Positions 10,727 to 23,769 of a stretch of 64,000 bases of DNA are shown in pieces (the first letter of the stretch is position 1; every line of letters starts with the position of its first letter). Origin of the DNA: Halicephalobus mephisto (lineage: Eukaryota > Nematoda > Chromadorea > Rhabditida > Panagrolaimidae). Under the pieces are notes generated by a model. That model was given only the letters and a program-made list of their open reading frames with translations, had not been told where the DNA came from and made no database searches. Made by a program: the position numbers and the translations under genes. The DNA lies in the NCBI GenBank assembly GCA_009193035.1, contig SWDT01000004.1, forward strand, positions 310,001 to 374,000, written 5' to 3'.

Positions 10727-13700
10727 ATGAAGTTCCCTGGACCCCTAGCTCTCGGGCTCGTGACCCTTTTGGCCTTCGCTGCTGGGGTTAGTCTCCCCCA
10801 CAGGGCCCCGATCGGACCTCCTTCTGAAAGCGAAGATTCTCCAGGATTCATGAAAGCATCAGCAATCCTCAAGCGATCCATCAACGAATCCGCCGATCCT
10901 TGTGATGATTTTTTTGAATTTACTTGCGGAAAATGGGTTGCTGAAAATCCGATTCCAGACGATCTTACATCATACGGTCATTTCACTGAATTAAGAGAAA
11001 AAGTCAACAAAGAAATGAGGGATCTCTTCGAAGACAAATCCCCTTCCACTTCCGATTCCATCAACAACCTCAAGAAGATCTACGCTGCCTGTATGGACAC
11101 CCAAAGCCTCAACGAAAAAAAAAGTCACGATTTGAATAAAGTTCTTAAGGTTTGTTTTTTTAAAAATAATATTTCTAAATTTTTAAAATTTTTTAACTTT
11201 TAATTTTTGAAATTTTTTTATTTCTATTTTTAAAATTTTTTTATTTTTTATTTTTGAAATTTTTTTATTTTTAATTTTTAAAATTTTTTTATTTTTTATT
11301 TTTAAAATTGTTTTATTTTTAATTTTTAAAATTGTTTTATTTTTTATTTTCCAAATTTTTAAAATTGTTTAATTTTTTATTTTTAAAATTGTTATATTTC
11401 TTATTTTTCAAATTTTTTTATTTCTTATTTTTAAAATTGTTTAATTTTTTAATTTTTATTTTTAAAATTTCTATGATTTTTAGCTTTTTATTCAGAATTT
11501 CTTTTTAAATTTCTTTATTATTTTTTTTTATTTTTAAGTTTAAGATTTTTTATTTTTAAAAACTTTTACTTTAAAATTTTTTTATTTTTTATTTTTAAAA
11601 CTTCTTTATTTTTACAGTTTTTTATTTTTGAATTTAAAAGTTTTATATTAGAGATAAAAAAATTAAAAAAAAACTTTTATTTTTAAAGTTTTTTTTTATT
11701 TTTTTAAATTTTTTATTTAAAATTTTTTTTATTTTTTTATTTTTTTATTTAAAATTTTTATTTTTTGTGATTTTAGATGTTCGGTCATTGGCCAATTGTC
11801 CATGGGGATAAATGGTCCGCCGCTCATTTCGACTTGACGGATTTGTTGTTGAACATTGGCCAATCCCGAGGAGCGGATGTTTTCATCGACATCTACGTCA
11901 CCCAGGACCAGAAAAACGTTTCTCGAAGACTTTTGACTTTTGATCAAGGAAATCTCGGACTTGGAAGCAGTGCCAGGGAGTACTATCTGAACGAAACGAG
12001 GTACGGTAGACAATTGAACGCTTACGAAAAATACATGTCAGAAAAAATCGGATTAATCGTCGAAGATGCCGGAATTAACAAAACTAAATCCGAAATTGCT
12101 TCTGATGTGAAGGAGATCCTGGAATTCGAGAAGAAATTCGCGAAGATTCTGACGCCAGAAGAAAACAGAAGGAACTACACCGAGATGTACAACTTGTTCA
12201 GACTGTCGGATCTGAAGTCGATGATGCCGTTGATAGACTGGAGTAGGTACTTCCGGGGTCTGATGCCCTTCGACATGCACGACTACCTCGACGCCGATCC
12301 CCGGATTATGGTGGCCGAACCGTCGTATTTCGAAAGACTCAAGCGGCTCGTCACGGAGACCGATCCTAGGGTCATCACGAATTACGTTCTTTGGAGATAT
12401 ACTGCCTCCTGGAATTTACAATTAGATGAAAGATTTGATGATATTCAACAAGATTTTTTTTTTACTTTTATCGGAAGAAAAACGAAATCTCCCAGATGGA
12501 AGGACTGCAGCAACGCCGCCGGCTCCAGGATGAGCTACGCCTCGGGGGCCATGTACGTCAGGTCCTACTTTGACAAGTCCGACAGGGAATCCGCGCTGGA
12601 GATGATCGAGGACTTGAAGTCTTCGTTCAGAGAAATTCTTCTTGAAAACGATTGGATGGAGGAATTAACGAGGAAATACGCCTTAGGCAAAGCGAACGAA
12701 ATGTTGTCTTTGATCGGATTTCCGGATTTTATTTTGAATGATACTGCTTTGGATGAATATTATAAGAATCTTACGATTACAGAAGATGATAAATATCCTA
12801 CAGTAATACAGAAAACTACCCAATGGGCGCAATTCAAGGCCTTCAGAAGACTCAAGGAAACCGTCGACAGAAACGAATTCGGCACCAGCTCCTCCGTCGT
12901 CAACGCCTTCTACTCCAGCGTCAAGAATGCAATCAGTGAGATTTCCGTTACAGTAAAGTTGTACTAAAACTTCTAGAATCTTCAACCTACTGTAGAGATT
13001 TCTTAATTTTTCGAATTTTTTTAGTTTTCAGAATCTTATAGAAGTTTCGTAATTTTTCGAGTTTTTCCAAAGCTTCTAGAATCTTCAAACTACTGTAGAA
13101 ATTTCGTAATTTTTCGAGTTTTTTCGAGGTTTCAGAATCTTATAGAAGTTTCGTAATTTTTCGAGTTTTTCCAAAGCTTCTAGAATCTTCAAACTACTGT
13201 AGAAATTTCGTAATTTTTCGAGTTTTTTCGAGGTTTCAGAATCTTATAGAAGTTTCGTAATTTTTTGAGTTTTTTCAAAGCTTCTAGAACCTTCAACCTA
13301 CTGTAGAAGTTTCTTAATTTTTCGAGTTTTTTCAGTTTTCAGAATTTTATAGAAGTTCCTTAATTTTTTGAGTTTTTTCAAAGCTTCTAGAACCTTCAAC
13401 CTACTGTAGAGATTTCGTAATTTTCCAAGTTTTTTCGAAGCTTTTAGAATCTTCAAACTACTGTAGAAGTTTCTTAATTTTTCGAGTTTTTTCAGTTTTC
13501 AGAATCTTATAGAAATTTTTAGAATCTTCAAACTACTGTAGAAATTTCTAAAATTTTTCGAATCTTATAGAAGTTTCTAAAATCTTCAAACTACCGTAGA
13601 AGTTTCTTAATTTTTCGAATTTTATAGAAGTTTCTAGAACCTTCGAACTACCGTAGAAATTTCTTAATTTTCTGAATTTCACCAAAACTTCTAGAATCTT

Positions 13701-15351
13701 TTATAAGTTAGTGCAATTTTTGGAGGGTTCTGAAACCTCATGGAAGATTCTAGAATCCACAGGAATTTCGCTGAATTTGATGGAAATTTTTAAAATTTTT
13801 CTAAATTCTTGGAAAATTCCGAAATTCCAAAATTTTATGAAAGATTTCGAAATTTTCCAAAATCATAAAATTTCTCAAAATTTTTCAAACTTTTCTAATT
13901 TTTTTTGTAAAATTTCAAAATTCCAAAATTTTAAAACTTTTTCAAAAATTTTTATTTTCGAATTTTATTTTTTTTTTAAATTTTTATTTTCGAATTTTAT
14001 TTTTTTTTTAAATTTTTATTTTCGAATTTTTTTAAATAGTAGAATTGTCTAAATTTATTTTTAAAAATTTTTTAATTTTATTTTTTTTTTAAATTTTTAT
14101 TTTCGAATTTTTTTAAATACTAAAATTGTCTAAATTGGTTTTTAAAAATTTTTTAATTTTATTTTCGAATTTTTTTAAATAGTAAAATTGTCTAAATTGG
14201 TTTTTAAGTTTTTTAATTTTATTTTTTTTTCAGTTTTTCCCGCGGCAATTTTGCAATCTCCGTTTTTCGACAGGACTTTTCCGAAAGTGATGAATTACGG
14301 TGGAATTGGGGCCGTTATCGGACACGAAATTACCCATGCCTTCGACGACCAAGGATCCCAATTCGACAAAATCGGAAACCTCTACAATTGGTGGGACGCA
14401 AAAACTCAAAACACTTTTCTGAAAAGAACTCAATGTATGATTGACCAATATAGTCAATACGAAGTTCCCGGAACTAGTCTGAAGGTAAACGGAATCCTCA
14501 CCCAAGGAGAAAACATCGCGGATAATGGGGGTCTGAAACAGGCCTACAGGGCTTATCGGGCTTACATCAAGAAACTAGGCCGTGAAGAAAAAAGATTACC
14601 TGGTTTCGAGAACTACACCAACGACCAGATATTCTACATGAGCTATGCGAAGGTAATTTTTATAAAAAAATTTTAAATTCTCAAATTTTTTAAAAAACTA
14701 ATTTTTAAAATTCTCTAATTTTTTAAAAATTAATTTTTAAAATTCTCAAATCTCTTGAAAATTAATTTTTAAAATTTTAAAATTCTCAAATCTCTTGAAA
14801 ATTAATTTTTAAAATTTTAAAATTCTCAAATTTTTTAAAAATTAATTTTTAAAATTTTAAAATTCTTAAATTTTTTAAAAACTAATTTTTAAAATTTTAA
14901 AATTCCCAAATTTTTAAAATTTCCAAATTCTAAAATTTTTTAAAACTCCTAAAAAACATTCTATTTTGAATTTTATAAAAAAACAAATTTTAAAATTTTC
15001 TAGAATATTTATTTTTAAATTTTTCTAAAATACTTTTTTTTAATTTTTCTAAAATACTTTTTTTTAATTTTTTAAAAATATTTATTTTTTAATTTTTCTA
15101 AAATATTTATTTTTTAATTTTTTCTAAAATATTTATTTTAAATTTTTGTGATTTATAATTATGAAATATTTCAGACGTGGTGTGGACATTCGAAGCCGGA
15201 GGCGTTGATCAGACAGGTGCTGACAGACCCCCATTCGCCGATCCGATTCCGAGTCAACGGAGTCGTCCAAAATCAGCCCGAGTTCGCCGCTGCTTTCAAG
15301 TGTCCTGTCGGTTCCGCCATGAATCCGAAGAAGCGTTGTGCTGTCTGGTAA
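10727..15351 (+). CDS. Secreted neprilysin-family zinc metallopeptidase (M13)
   Basis: Four exons (10727-11149, 11777-12935, 14234-14652, 15175-15351) join in phase to 725 residues, the usual M13 length. The N terminus is a signal peptide rather than the type II membrane anchor of classic neprilysin, so a secreted enzyme is inferred. M13_N begins around DPCDDFFEFTCGKW. The catalytic domain has VNAFYSS, the zinc site HEITH (558-562) with Glu559 as catalytic base, and GENIADNGG with zinc ligand Glu620 and Asp624. It ends with the family's CxVW signature (CAVW). Such enzymes cleave small extracellular peptides, often neuropeptides. All catalytic residues are present, so it should be active. Introns 1-3 are large and AT-rich; intron 2 carries a CTACTGTAG array. 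The start is fixed by the signal peptide and the acceptor just upstream. Confidence 0.93.
12970..13720 (+). repeat. CTACTGTAG-containing tandem array in M13 peptidase intron 2
   Basis: Units of roughly 50-105 bp each carry the near-palindrome CTACTGTAGA (CTACCGTAGA in the last two). It is seen about nine times, near 12990, 13092, 13196, 13298, 13400, 13460, 13532, 13592 and 13649. They are separated by GTTTCTTAATTTTTCGAGTT and AGCTTCTAGAATCTTCAAAC. The array begins about 35 bp after the splice donor. Confidence 0.75.
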
Positions 15352-15422
15352 CCCCCACCGACCGGGTTCAGCTTTAACTCCGAAAAAATTTTGTTCTTGT
15401 TGATCCATTGGGTGCTCTTGTA

Positions 15423-15428
15423 AATAAA
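15423..15428 (+). terminator. AATAAA polyadenylation signal of the M13 peptidase gene
   Basis: AATAAA lies 72 bp after the stop codon, in the right place for nematode 3'-end formation. Confidence 0.6.
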
Positions 15429-15540
15429 GTCGTAATGTAAAAAAACAATTTTTTATAAAATTAATTCGACATAAATTTTAAAAAATTTAAATTATTTTAA
15501 AAACCAAAAAAAATTCTAAAATTGTTTAAAAATTCCGAAA

Positions 15541-15965
15541 TTATCTCGACGCGAAAGTTTGGGACTTCTTAGAGTGGCAAAATTTAGGTAAAAAACGCGA
15601 GTCGATTTTGATGGAAAATTGCCAGATTTGTTGTTTTTGTCTTTTTAGAACTTTGGCAAAAGGGGTAGAAGAAGAGCGAGTAAAATCACTGCGAGTCAAT
15701 TTTGATAAAATTACCAGATTTGCCACTTTTAATACTTTAGAACTTTAGCAAAAGGAGTAAAAAGAGAGGGCGAGTCGACTTTTATGAAAATAAAGAGAGC
15801 GAGTAAAATCACTGCGAGTCGTCTTCGGTGAAATTGCCAGATTTGCCACTTTTAACACTTTCGAACTTTGACAAAAAGAGAGCGAGTCAACTTTGGTGAA
15901 ATTGCCAGATTTGCCATTTTTTATTCCCACTCGCTCTTGCGCGCGAATTCAAAAATTCCAAAAAT
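15541..15965 (-). repeat. Dispersed GCGAGT-rich repeat, copy 2
   Basis: Inverse-orientation copy of the repeat in Argonaute intron 1. It shares the GCGCGCGAATTC edge, the GCGAGTGGGAAT segment (as its complement) and the internal TGCCAGATTT/AGCGAGTAAAATCACTGCGA units. It sits between the M13 peptidase and AP-3 delta genes. A shorter, weaker third piece may lie at about 16026-16140 (TGCCAAATTTACC, CACTCTCG). Confidence 0.75.
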
Positions 15966-16139
15966 TGTACTATTGTAAAAGTAGAAATGTTCAAAACTTT
16001 CCTCAACATGGATTTCCAGAATTTCCCTAAAAAGTAGTAGCAAATGAGTATTTGAGTTTGACAAGAACTGCCAAATTTACCGTCCCCCTACTTTCACTCT
16101 CGTTTAGGCGGGAATTAAAAAATTCAAAAATCATAATGC

Positions 16140-16416
16140 TTATATTTATCGATTTTTGAATGAAATTGAATTAACCAGATTTTCCAAAAAAATTTTTCTC
16201 GAAATAGTACTAGCCAGTTTTGTTGTCAAAGCAAGATTTAAATGGCCATTTTTGCCTTTGAGAGCTGACGGGATGGCTCTCGCTCGGTGTTCGGTCCCAT
16301 TTCGCCAGAGAAAACTGGCTGCTCTCCACGCCAGCAAGAACATCGATTTTCGCGCATTATATCTGGTTGCGCAAAACCTTCAAATTTTGGATTTCTTCAT
16401 ATATTAAATTTGAAAA
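16140..16416 (+). promoter_or_regulatory. Upstream region of the AP-3 delta gene
   Basis: A less AT-rich segment (about 16245-16345) directly before the ATG at 16417. Both strands have short open frames here but no homology or splice logic, so it reads best as promoter/5' leader. No TATA box is recognised. Confidence 0.3.
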
Positions 16417-19400
16417 ATGGCCCTCAGAAAGGTTCGAAGTAATCTGGATAGACTATTTGACAAAAATTTAACAGACTTAATCCGGGGAATCAGAAACAAC
16501 AAAGAAAACGAAGTAAGTTTGAAATTTGAATTTTGATGTTTAATTTCCCGTATTTTAGGCCAGATACATTGCTGCCTGCATTGAGGAGATCAAAATCGAG
16601 CTTCGAGAGGGATCCACGTTCGTCAAGGCAAATGCGGTGGAAAAACTGGCTTATGTAGGTTCATATATGAAATTCCGCTTTTTATCCGTCTTTTCCAGCT
16701 CCAAATGCTTGGATACGACATATCTTGGGCATCTTTCAACATTATCGAAGTCATGGCTAGCACAAAATTCAGCGAAAAACGAATAGGGTCTGTTTTTGTA
16801 AATTTTAAATGTATTTCGAAATTTTCGGAATTTGTGGTTTTGTTTTTATTTTTATTTTCCAGATATCTAGCGGCCACCCAGTCGTTCAATGATGAAACTG
16901 ACGTGCTGATGTTGACGACGAACATGATCAGGAAGGATTTGCAAAGTGCGAACGTGTACGACGTCGGAGTGGCCCTCACAGGACTGGCCTGCTTCACGAC
17001 TCCGGACTTGGCCCGGGATTTGGTCAACGATGTCGTGAATTTACTGTCTTCAAGCAGACCATATGTGCGAAAAAAAGCTGTTTTACTACTGTACAAGGTT
17101 TTTCTAAAGTATCCAGAATCCCTGAGACCGACATTCCCGAGATTAAAGGATAAACTAGAAGATCCAGATCCCGGCGTCCAGAGCGCTGCTGTGAACGTCA
17201 TCTGCGAACTTGCGAGGAAGAATCCCAAAAATTACCTGTCTTTAGCTCCTGTTTTCTTCAAGTTGATGAACACTTCGAGCAACAACTGGATGCTGATAAA
17301 AATCATAAAATTATTCGGATCTTTAGTTCCGCTAGAGGGCAGATTAGGAAAGAAACTTCTGGAGCCGTTGACGAACCTCATTAACAGCACTTCTGCAATG
17401 TCGTTGTTGTATGAATGCATCAATACAGTAATCGCCGTGCTTATTAGCATTTCTTCCGGATCCCCTGGGGATTTCACGTCCTCCATCCAGCTATGTGTCC
17501 AGAAACTCGGGATTCTGATAGAAGATTCGGACCAGAATTTAAAGTACTTGGGATTGCTGGCCATGAGCCGGATTCTGCAGACCCACCCGAAGGCGGTACA
17601 GGCCCACAAGGACATAGTTCTCAGATGTCTCGACGACAAGGACGAAAGCATCCGATTGAGGGCTTTGGATTTGCTTTATGGAATGGTTTCGAAGAAAAAC
17701 ATAATGGAAATAGTCAAAAAATTGATGGAACACGTGGATGCAGCGGAGGGTTCCTTCTACCGTGACGAGTTGCTCTCGCGGATCATCGACATCTGTTCTC
17801 ACAACAACTACCAGTACATAACAAATTTCGAATGGTATATTTCTGTTTTGGTAGAAATGACAAAAGTAGAAGGATCAAAACACGGAATCAAAATTGCTCA
17901 ACAAATTCAAGACGTCACGGTGAGGGTCCAGTCCATAAGACACTTCTCGGTCTCCCAGATGGCGTTACTGGTCGAAAACGCTCATTTACTACTTAGCGGC
18001 AACAGTACCCAGAGAAACAACCTTTGTCAAGTCCTACTCGCCGCGGCGTGGATCTGCGGGGAGTACTCCGAGCACGTGAGGGATGTCCCGTCCGTCCTGG
18101 AGGCGATGCTGAGAGTTAAGATGTCGATTATCCCGGGATCACTTTTATCTGTCTATGTTCAAAATATTTCAAAATTATATTCAGTATTACTTTTAAAACA
18201 TGAAAAAGAAGACGATTGGGATGCTGTAGAATCTTTGGACAATTTAATGTTGTCAAAATTGCCAGAATTTCAATTAAGTGACGATTTGGAAGCTCAAGAA
18301 AGATCCTGTAATTTTGTTGAAATATTGAAATTTATTGAAAAACAACATTGTAAAAAAATTAAAATGGCAGAAATTTTTAAAAATCTTTTCGAAGGTGAAT
18401 TGAACCCCGTCGCGACGAAGGCTCAGAAGAAAGTGCCGATTCCGGAGGGCCTAAATCTGGATCAGTGGATAAACGAGCCGGAACCAGAAACGGAATCTGA
18501 ATCGAGTGAATCTGAATTCGAAGCGAATTTTCCGACGATGAATGCTCAAAGTCCTGTTTACGGAAGAGATACGAGTCCATCCCCTAAGGCAATCAAGAAA
18601 AGAAATGAAGATTTGGAACTGAATATTGAAGAATCGAAAAAACGAAGACAACAAGAACAAGAAAATAATCCTTATTACGTTAAAGCCGACAAAAAACCGA
18701 TTCAGAAAAAAATCCTCCCTAAGGGCATGGACAGATCAGAATCCATGACAACAGCGGTTTCTGAATTACAAAGTCCACTAGAAATTCCAGGTGTTATTGG
18801 ATTAGACAGATATCTGAAACAACAATCGTCAACTTTAACTTGGAAAACGGCAAAATCGAAAAAGAAAAAAAGAAAAAAGAATTTATCAAGTAGTGACGAT
18901 GGTGGTGATAATACTGTAATTCATCAAGTTAACAGAGATGATGGAGAAATGCCAGAGGGAGCAATATCGACAGATAACGAAGAAGAACCGAACGGGATTG
19001 AGAACGAATTCAAAGCCCTGGATATCAACCTGGACGAGCCCCTGAGGGAAGAGGAACGGTTATTCGTGCCGAAACCCTACAAACGACCAGATGAATCTGA
19101 TTTGAATTCATATTCTTTACCTAAAAATACCAAACCGGAGAAAAAGAAGAAAAAAAAGAAAAAAAATAAAAAATCAAAAGACGAAATTTACACTAGTTTG
19201 TCGTCAACAGCCAAACCGTCGAAAATAACCAATTCTGAAGTTGTTTTGCCCGAGGCAACGCCGAATTCCAATGGTTTTGATAAGAATCAAGAAACAATTC
19301 TTAAAGCAGAAGCTTTGGCAGAAAATTCCGATCTGAAATTAGTCGGGAAAGTCAAAATATCAGCAACAGGAGAAGAAACAAGAGCAACGGCCTCCATTAA

Positions 19401-20822
19401 GATGAAAAACAGGGGATCAGACACAATTAGAAGGCTTGAAATGAGTGTTTTTGAAACAGAAAACGCAATTTTAGACACTTCTGCCGGAGTTACAGATGTA
19501 AGTTTTTTGAAAATTAAAAATATTCAAAAATTAGAAATATTCAAAAATTAGAATTATTTCGAAAATTGAAAATATTCAAAAAGTAAAATTATTTCGGAAA
19601 TTAGAATTATTTCGAAAATTAGAAATATTTTTGAAATTGAAAATATTCAGAAATTAGAATTATTTTGGAAATTGAAAATATTCAGAAAGTAAAATTATTT
19701 CGAAAATTAGAATTATTTCGGAAATTAGAAATATTCAAAAATTAAAATTATTCAAAAATTAAAATCATTTCGGAAATTGAAAATATTCAAAAAGTAAAAT
19801 TATTTTGAAAATTAAAATTGTTTAAAAATAATCTTAAAGCGATATTTGTGAACGACATTTTGCCGGTACTGATCTTCAGTTTTGCTTATAATTTACATTT
19901 TAAAAATTATTATAAAATTATTTTTAAAATTTTTTAAAGTAGTTTAATTTTAGTCCGCATCGATTATGCTACCTTTCGAATTGACTTCTGGAGCTGTCAA
20001 TGAACATAATTTACATTTTATTTTTAAAAATGTTCAAACAACACAGAAAATACGGGTTACCCTTATGTATTGCCTAGAGGTTAGTTTTTATTTTTCTATA
20101 TTTTTAAATATATTACTAAATCTTAAAATATTATAAAATAATTAAAATATTTTTCATTTTATAATATTTTAATTATTTTATAATATTTTTATTTTTTATA
20201 ATATTTTAATTATTTTATAATATTTTAATTATTTATAATATTTTAATTATTTTATAGTATTTTAACTTTTTATAATATTTTAACTTTTTATAGTATTTTA
20301 ATTATTTTATAATATTTTTATTTTTTATAATATTTTAGTTATTTTATAATATTTTAGTTATTTTATAGTATTTTTATTTTTTATAATATTTTTATTTTTT
20401 ATAGTTTTTGTGTTAAAATTTACGGTTTTTAGAAGAGCGAAGGTCAGAAAGCAGAAGACAGACTTAATTTCACTTTGACATTCCCGGCCATAAGATTCCT
20501 AGTTTATGCAACAATTGGAAGCACATCGTACGAGTTAATTCTTGCCGATGGAGAATTTGCAGGATTTTTTTCCCAGAAAGCAGAATCAAAACAAAATTTA
20601 AAAAGTATCGTAGATGAAATAACATCTGAAACAAATTTTTCCGTTGTTGAAGTCCTGGATGAAGCTGTCTCACTTTATGCTCATGGTTCAGATGATTCTC
20701 CTGTTTGTGTGCTTCTGAAAAAACAACAAGATTCGTATTTGATCAATGTTAAATGTCAAGAAGCAGCTCTGGCTCACTCCTTGGGTCAGGACTTGAAAGA
20801 AATCATCGAAAAATCGAAATGA
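16417..20822 (+). CDS. apd-3: AP-3 complex subunit delta (delta-adaptin)
   Basis: Six exons (16417-16512, 16559-16654, 16699-16787, 16863-19497, 19954-20079, 20433-20822) join in phase to 1143 residues, close to animal AP3D1. The start MALRKVRSNLDRLFDKNLTD is the family's N terminus. The adaptin HEAT-repeat trunk (IGYLAATQSF, VLMLTTNMIRKDLQ) runs to about residue 560. Then come an acidic/Ser-rich hinge, several poly-Lys tracts (KKKKRKK and KKKKKKKKNKK-like, about 720-860) and a C-terminal ear-like part. AP-3 sorts cargo from endosomes to lysosomes and lysosome-related organelles, which in nematodes include gut granules. The small 5' introns contrast with larger AT-rich 3' introns. Nothing suggests loss of function. 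The gene symbol assumes one-to-one orthology. Confidence 0.93.
19500..19950 (+). repeat. Tandem repeat in AP-3 delta intron 4
   Basis: Short units such as AAAATTAGAATTATTTCGGA and AAATATTCAAAAAGTAAAAT recur about every 30-45 bp. Intron 5 (20080-20432) likewise is TTTTATAATATTTTAATTAT repeats. Confidence 0.6.
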
Positions 20823-21327
20823 AGCAATATTTGAGACAAATCTGGTGCCTCCGGAAAAGTGGTTTTTTAAATGTGAATCTCAAAATAATTTATTTTTTAA
20901 ATTTTAATTACAATGATGAATAAAATTTAATTTTTATCCAATTTTGATTTAAGAAATTTTTATTTAAAAAAATAATTTTAAAAATAAAAATTTTTTAAAA
21001 AAGTTTTTAGTTTTATTTTTTTTTTAAATTTTAAAAATAAAAGAATTCTTTAAAAATTATTTTTTTTAATTTTAAAAATTATTTTTTTTTTAATTTTAAA
21101 AATTATTTTTTTTTTAAATTTTTAGTTTTATTTTTTTTTTTATTAAAAAAAGTTTAAAATTTTTATTTTTTTTAAAAATGTACAAATAAGTTTTTAAATT
21201 CCAAATTTAATGAAAATTAAATTTTATTTATTTTCGACAAAATGTCATTTTGATTATGTCAAAAAATTTTCGAATTTAAAAAAGTCCAAATGAAAGAAAT
21301 TTTAAAATCAAACTTAATTGTTCAAAA
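20823..21327. other. Intergenic AT-rich DNA
   Basis: It contains AATAAA at 20919-20924, about 97 bp after the AP-3 delta stop codon and likely its poly(A) signal, then A/T runs up to the P450 start. No gene is seen. Confidence 0.5.
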
Positions 21328-23657
21328 ATGGCTCTTTTTTTATTTTTATTTTTTATTTTTTTATTTTATAATTTTTATTGGAAAAGAAGAAACTTGCCCC
21401 CAGGGCCTGTTCCGTTGCCGTTGGTCGGGAATCTGCACAGCATCGCGGGGGATCCGCCTGGATATGGAGTGTTTAAAAAATGGCACAAAAAATACGGAAA
21501 AATTTGTACTTATTTTATTTCTGAACGTCCAATTATTTCAATTTCTGATTTCGAAATGATTCAAGAATATTTTGTAAAAGACGGAGACACGTTTTCCGGC
21601 AGAACGACCTTAGGCAAATTCAACGATTTCATCAGACGCGGAGATTACGGTATAGTGTTCACAGAAGGAGAAATGTGGAAAGAACACAGAAGATTCGCTC
21701 TGACGGTGTTCAGGGATTTGGGAATGAGCAGACCGATCATGGAACAAAAGGTTTGGGCTTACTGTATTTTAGTTATTTTAATCAAAATATCCACAAATCA
21801 CTCAAAACTGAGCACAAGTATCGATTTTCAATTTCTAAAAAAATTTTTATTATAATTTTAAAAAAAATCGATTTTCAATTTAAAAAAAATTTTTATTATA
21901 ATTTAAAAAAAAATCAATTTTCAATTTTTTTTAAAAGTTTTATTATAATTTTAAAAAAAATCAATTTTTAACTTTTAAAAAAAGTTTAATTTTAATTTTT
22001 TTTAAAATTTAATTTAAAAAACCGGTTTTTAATTTTTTAAAAATGTTAATTTTCAATTTTTTTAAAAACTTTAATTTAAAAAAACTGATTTTTAGTTTTT
22101 TAAAAATCGTTTATTTTCAAAAAAACCAATTTTTAATATTTAAAAAATGTTTATTTTCAATTTTTTTTGAAAACGTTTAATTTAAAAAAACTGATTTTTA
22201 ATTTTTTTTTAAATTTTTATTTTCAATTTTTTTAAAAACGTTTAATTTAAAAAAACTGATTTTTAATTTTTTTTAAAATGTTTATTTTCAATTTTTTTGA
22301 AAACGTTTAATTTTAAAAAAACTGATTTTTAATTTTTTTTTAAATTTTTATTTTCAATTTTTTTTAAAAACGTTTAATTTAAAAAAACTGATTTTAAATT
22401 TTTTTTTAAATTTTTATTTTCAATTTTTTTTAAAAACGTTTAATTTTAAAAAAACTGATTTTTAATTTTTTTTTAAATTTTTATTTTCAATTTTTTTAAA
22501 AAAGTTTATTTTCAAAAAAAACTGATTTTTAAATTTTTATTTTCAATTTTTTTAAAAAGTTTATTTTTGGATTTAAAAAATCGATTTAGATCCTTCTGGA
22601 GCAAGGTTACTTCTTCGACATGATCAAAGAAGAACTTTCGGAAAATTCGAAAAAAGGAACGAACGTGAATCTGATTCCGATGGTGGAAGTGACGATCGCG
22701 AACATCATCAACCAAATGTTGTTCGGATTTTCCTACCACGAAAAAGAAGAAATAAAAAAATTCAGCGAATGGAAAGATCTGATTTCGGACCACATGAGGA
22801 CCGGGATTTCTCCGCTGATCTTGACGGCTTTGGAATATCCGGAGATTTTCAGACACATACCGTACTTCAAAGAAGAACTTCAAAGATACAGAGAACAGTA
22901 CTGTAGACTTACTTCTTACTGTTTTGAACAAATTAAAAAACACAAAAAAAAATTTTCCGAAAATCCGATTTTGGAGCCTTCTGATTTCGTCGATTATTAT
23001 TTGAAAGAAATTGAAAAAAAAAATTTCAAAACTTTCGACGAAAAACAATTAACGAATTTTCTCTATGATGCTTTTATAGCCGGACAAGAAACAACAGCGA
23101 ATACTGTAATTTACGGAATTATTTTTTCCTTGAATTTTCCAGAAACTCAAAAAAAACTCCAAATCGAACTGGATACGGTAATCGGATCGGATCGGCAGAT
23201 AACCGTCGCCGACAGACCTGATCTGGTTTACTGTCAAGCCTTCATAAACGAAACTTTGAGGTTGACGAATCTACTGCCCCAGAATCTCTTCCACAAAAAT
23301 CTCAAAGATGTCGTTATCGGCGGATACAGAATCAAAAAAGGATCTACCGTAATTCCTCAAATTTCTTGTGTTCTTTTTAACGAAGAAATTTTTCCAAATC
23401 CAATGACGTTCGAACCTGGAAGATTCATCGACGAAAAAGGTCGTTTAAAAAAAATCGAAGAATTTATTCCTTTTTCGGTCGGGAAACGGCAGTGCCTCGG
23501 GGAGTCCTTGGCAAGGACAGAATTGCATCTTTTAATTTCGAATTTTTTTAATAATTTCAAAGTTACTCCAAATGAAAAACTTCCTTCGATGGAAAAAATC
23601 CCCGGGATCACGGTCCAGCCATATCCGTTCACGTGTAACATCGAAAAACGTTTCTGA
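21328..23657 (+). CDS. Cytochrome P450, CYP2-like clan (copy A)
   Basis: Two exons (21328-21750, 22590-23657) join in phase 0 to 496 residues. The first ~20 residues form an ER membrane anchor, followed by the Pro-rich hinge (NLPPGPVPLPLVGN). The conserved WKEHRRFAL helix C segment, I-helix AGQETT (305-310), ExxR as ETLR (362-365) and heme loop FSVGKRQCLGES with ligand Cys443 are all present. It should be an active microsomal monooxygenase; the substrate cannot be deduced. The nearest relative in the window is the P450 at 60.9-62.4 kb, with the intron at the same codon after a ME(Q/E)K motif. The 839-bp intron is a tandem repeat of TTTAATTTAAAAAAACTGAT-type units. Confidence 0.93.
21850..22570 (+). 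repeat. Tandem repeat filling the P450 copy A intron
   Basis: About ten units of 60-75 bp: TTTTTATTTTCAATTTTTTT followed by AAAAACGTTTAATTTAAAAA and ACTGATTTTTAATTTTTTTT. The unit order is regular from 22020 to 22550. Confidence 0.7.
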
Positions 23658-23769
23658 AAATCCGATCAGAACGACGATAACATCACTGATCCAAAAAAAC
23701 TATGAACAATTTTAACGAAAATTTACCGATCATGTTATATTTGTATTTTACAGTGTTTATGATAATAGT

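Noticed and set aside
16146..16407. Open frames on both strands just before AP-3 delta
   Set aside because: Short, overlapping on both strands, no homology; more likely promoter or leader sequence.
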